A stretch of DNA of 64,000 nt from Janthinobacterium lividum (GTDB taxonomy: Bacteria > Pseudomonadota > Gammaproteobacteria > Burkholderiales > Burkholderiaceae_D), in assembly GCF_011601275.1 (NCBI RefSeq), contig NZ_JAAOLY010000005.1, forward strand, positions 248,001 through 312,000, given 5' to 3'. This document shows, in pieces, positions 62,271 to 64,000 of the stretch (position 1 is the first letter of the stretch; each line of letters starts with the position of its first letter). The notes under the pieces were generated by a model. It was not told where the DNA came from, ran no database searches, and worked only from the letters and a program-made list of their open reading frames with translations. A program made the translations under genes and the position numbers.

Positions 62271-62756
62271 TTATGCGGGCGCCAGCCACTCCATCTTCTG
62301 CACGTGGATATGCGGATGGCTTTCCAGCGCTTCCCATTCCGGTAAAAAGACAAAGCCCTGTTTCTGGTAAAACGCCGCCGCGCGCGCATTCTCCGGCGCC
62401 ACGTCGAGCACCAGGCGTGTGTGGCCATTGCTCACGGCGCACTGTTTCACGGCGTCGACCAGGCTTTGCGCGACATCCCGGCCCCGATATTCCCGATGCA
62501 CCCACATGGCGATCAGATGACATTCGCCGTTGCCGGCCACCACTTGTGCGGCCAGGCCGATGGACTGTTCTCCATCAAAGGCGAGGAAAAACGTGCGCTG
62601 TGGCGTGCTGGTGGCGCGCTGCTGCCAGTCGGTATCGGAAAAACCGGCCGCGCTGGCGTGGCTGGCGCCAAAGGCCGTGGGCGCGTCGAGCAGGGCGGCC
62701 AGGCGCGTGGCCTTCAAGGCTGGCCAGTCGCTGGCGATGGCGGAGCGTATACGCAT
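62271..62756 (-). CDS. GNAT family N-acetyltransferase
   Basis: The 161-residue protein has the acetyl-CoA motif MWVHREYRGRDVAQSLVDAV and the following NARAAAFYQKQGFVFLPEWE, typical of RimI-like GNAT enzymes that act on small molecules or proteins. The start RIRSAIASDWPALKATRLAA is also typical. The acceptor is unknown. The ATG at 62756 lies just after the stop of the preceding gene, suggesting coupling; a TTG two codons earlier is less likely. Confidence 0.88.
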   Translation of the reverse strand: MRIRSAIASDWPALKATRLAALLDAPTAFGASHASAAGFSDTDWQQRATSTPQRTFFLAFDGEQSIGLAAQVVAGNGECHLIAMWVHREYRGRDVAQSLVDAVKQCAVSNGHTRLVLDVAPENARAAAFYQKQGFVFLPEWEALESHPHIHVQKMEWLAPA

Positions 62757-62758
62757 GC

Positions 62759-63403
62759 TCAATTGAAGACGATCGCCGTTTTATGCGCAATGCTGAGGCG
62801 GCATGCCTCATAGGCCGCCAGCCAGGCGACCAGTTCGCGTTCCAGGCCGTCTTCCGCGTCGATGCGCGCATTGATGCGCGCCGCCTCTTCATCGCTGAGC
62901 TCGTCGCCCAGCAGGAAAATGCCCAGTGCGGGCGCGACCCTGACGAGTTCAGCGCGCAAGCTGTACGAGGAACCCAGCATGCCGCCCAGCAGCGCGTGTT
63001 CCTCATCGGCAAAAATGACCTGCTCGAAGACGAGGGGGAAATAAAAGCCCTCGCAGTCGGAATGGCAGATCAGGTGGCTGCCAAAGTCATCCTGCGCGGC
63101 CTCGAGCACCGGATCGCCCGTTGCATCCTCGTTTTCGGCCAGTGGCGTGGCGCGCCATTGCGCATCCAGGCGCGCGTGGGCGTAAGCGCGGCGCAGGGTG
63201 TGCAGAAAGCTGTATGGAAAGGAATCGAGCATGGCGCGCGAGTCCAGTTGCGGCAGCGTGGCCGGTTCGCTGTGCTGTGGCAACCCCGCCTTTTGCAGCA
63301 GCAGATTGGCTTCCTCCAAAGCGGTGACGAGCCACTGTGCGCCTTCCGGGTCTTCTTCCAGCAGGTCGGCAAGGGCGCCGACCGAAATTGCCAATCCCAT
63401 CAT
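62759..63403 (-). CDS. conserved-looking hypothetical protein, 214 residues
   Basis: The protein is acidic and soluble, with repeated helices (LADLLEEDPEGAQWLVTALE) and a central SHLICHSDCEGFYFPL with two Cys and two His that could bind a metal. The end (LSDEEAARINARIDAEDGLE) is strongly acidic. I do not recognise a named family. Codon use is like that of the neighbours. Its stop lies three bases before the acetyltransferase start, so both are probably one operon. The start may be the first or second Met. Confidence 0.65.
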   Translation of the reverse strand: MMGLAISVGALADLLEEDPEGAQWLVTALEEANLLLQKAGLPQHSEPATLPQLDSRAMLDSFPYSFLHTLRRAYAHARLDAQWRATPLAENEDATGDPVLEAAQDDFGSHLICHSDCEGFYFPLVFEQVIFADEEHALLGGMLGSSYSLRAELVRVAPALGIFLLGDELSDEEAARINARIDAEDGLERELVAWLAAYEACRLSIAHKTAIVFN

Positions 63404-63459
63404 GAACTCCTCTAGTTGCAGCTGCGCATCAGTCTAAACCATTTGCCTTTGATCATCAT

Positions 63460-63825
63460 TTACGATTGGTCCCACACTTCTATGGTCAGCAGTTGACCAG
63501 GCTCACATGCGGCGATGCGCTCCTGGTGCACGGTAATGCAGCCGGGCCAGCCCGTCAGCTGGCCCTGTGGAAATTCGCCATCCTGTGCCTCGGCGATGCC
63601 CGCCTGCAGCAGGGGCACGACGACGTCCGCCAGTGCCGTGTAGCGGTTGGGAAAGCCGTTGAACGATAGCTGGGTCGCCTTGCCTTGCTGGCATAGTTGC
63701 GCGATCCAGTCGGTGCCGAACAGGCCCGCTTCCCAGGTGGCGAGAAAAGCGTCCTTGTTGACTTTCGTCATGTCGGCCATTTGCTCCGGTGTTTCTGTCG
63801 AGATAATGGTCCACCAGCCTGACAT
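63460..63825 (-). CDS. hypothetical protein, 121 residues
   Basis: The soluble protein (MSGWWTIISTETPEQMADMT; LSFNGFPNRYTALADVVVPL; TGWPGCITVHQERIAACEPG) has no signal peptide or membrane helix. I do not recognise it. It lies 26 bases downstream of the PhnE-like permease gene on the same strand, but its content gives no link to phosphonate metabolism. Bias in third positions supports a real gene. Confidence 0.6.
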   Translation of the reverse strand: MSGWWTIISTETPEQMADMTKVNKDAFLATWEAGLFGTDWIAQLCQQGKATQLSFNGFPNRYTALADVVVPLLQAGIAEAQDGEFPQGQLTGWPGCITVHQERIAACEPGQLLTIEVWDQS

Positions 63826-63851
63826 GGGTTTTCCTTATGAAAAATGAAAAA

Positions 63852-64000
63852 TTAACGGGTCATGGCGCGGCGCAGCAGGTAGCTCAGGCCATCGACGGCG
63901 GCCACCATCAGCAGCATGGCGACGATGACGGTGGCGGCGTTTTGCATCTGGAACAGCGACAGGTGATATTTCAGCATCTGCCCCAGGCCGCCCGCACCGA
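63852..64000 (-). CDS. phnE: phosphonate-type ABC transporter permease (PhnE-like), C-terminal end, cut by window end
   Basis: Only the last 49 codons are present: GAGGLGQMLKYHLSLFQMQ, then a membrane helix (TVIVAMLLMVAAVDGLSYLL) and the basic end RRAMTR before TAA at 63854-63852. This closely fits PhnE, the permease of phosphonate importers. The rest lies beyond the right edge. The frame was not long enough for a standard ORF list, but the family pattern is strong. Confidence 0.75.
   Translation of the reverse strand, partial: GAGGLGQMLKYHLSLFQMQNAATVIVAMLLMVAAVDGLSYLLRRAMTR

Noticed and set aside
1..64000. CRISPR arrays, tRNA or rRNA genes, insertion sequences and phage genes
   Set aside because: I saw no regularly spaced direct repeats, no cloverleaf with CCA-type end in the intergenic gaps, and no transposase, integrase or structural phage protein.

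Overview
The window is about 64 kb of GC-rich chromosomal DNA (roughly 60-65% G+C by eye), densely packed with genes on both strands. The gene set (mltG-tmk-holB, ygfZ with DUF4936, cyoABCD with SURF1 and RegB/RegA, RbsABC-like sugar transport, EmrAB/NodT efflux, many hybrid sensor kinases) suggests a betaproteobacterium of the Burkholderiales, probably Oxalobacteraceae (Janthinobacterium/Massilia-like). That placement is inferred from gene content; no marker such as 16S rRNA is present. I see no rRNA, tRNA, CRISPR array, prophage or intact insertion sequence, and no gene-free stretch longer than 300 bases.

Layout. 1-9.6 kb: the 3' end of a FadB-type 3-hydroxyacyl-CoA dehydrogenase, a lipoprotein of the alpha/beta-hydrolase fold that appears to lack its catalytic Ser and His, a VOC protein, DUF2798 with a divergent LysR regulator, a nucleotidyltransferase, a small lipoprotein, an MHS-type transporter with a large loop insertion, a thiolase, a Dabb protein and a medium-chain reductase. 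9.6-12.3 kb: an FAD monooxygenase with a divergent AraC regulator, then a GNAT enzyme. 12.3-19.4 kb: a pentose operon on the minus strand (LacI regulator, xylulokinase, transaldolase, then binding protein, ATPase and permease). 19.7-29.3 kb: housekeeping genes (NRDE, DUF4936, ygfZ, mltG, tmk, holB, carbonic anhydrase, TatD), an ankyrin protein, a PRMT-like methyltransferase and two small proteins. 29.3-37.6 kb: outer-membrane phospholipase A, a fusA outside the str operon, and a MarR-controlled EmrB/NodT/EmrA efflux operon. 37.7-40.1 kb: an SRPBCC protein, two hypothetical genes in a lower-GC patch and an esterase.

40.2-51.9 kb is a signalling block: a 1066-residue GAF/PAS hybrid kinase converges with a minus-strand operon of a CHASE3/GAF hybrid kinase with three receivers, CheR, a receiver-kinase and a 961-residue GAF/PAS hybrid kinase. 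The two outer kinases are paralogues that overlap tail to tail. 52.1-61.1 kb: an Hsp20 behind an Anr/FNR-like box, an MHS transporter, and a seven-gene redox operon in which bo3-type quinol oxidase genes cyoABCD are joined by overlapping ends to SURF1 and the RegB/RegA redox two-component system. 61.1-64 kb: poorly characterised genes, a GNAT enzyme and the end of a PhnE-like permease.

The clearest structure not explained by genes is a dispersed palindromic repeat family at five intergenic loci, four of them between convergent genes. Three loci carry two units in opposite orientation, and the stems vary while their two arms change together (GTCGGATTA, GTCGGGTTA, GTCGGCTTA, GTCAGATTA). This is the organisation of REP/BIME elements. 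No wholly new system is evident; the most unusual assemblies are the CheR-containing kinase block and the cyo-SURF1-RegBA operon.
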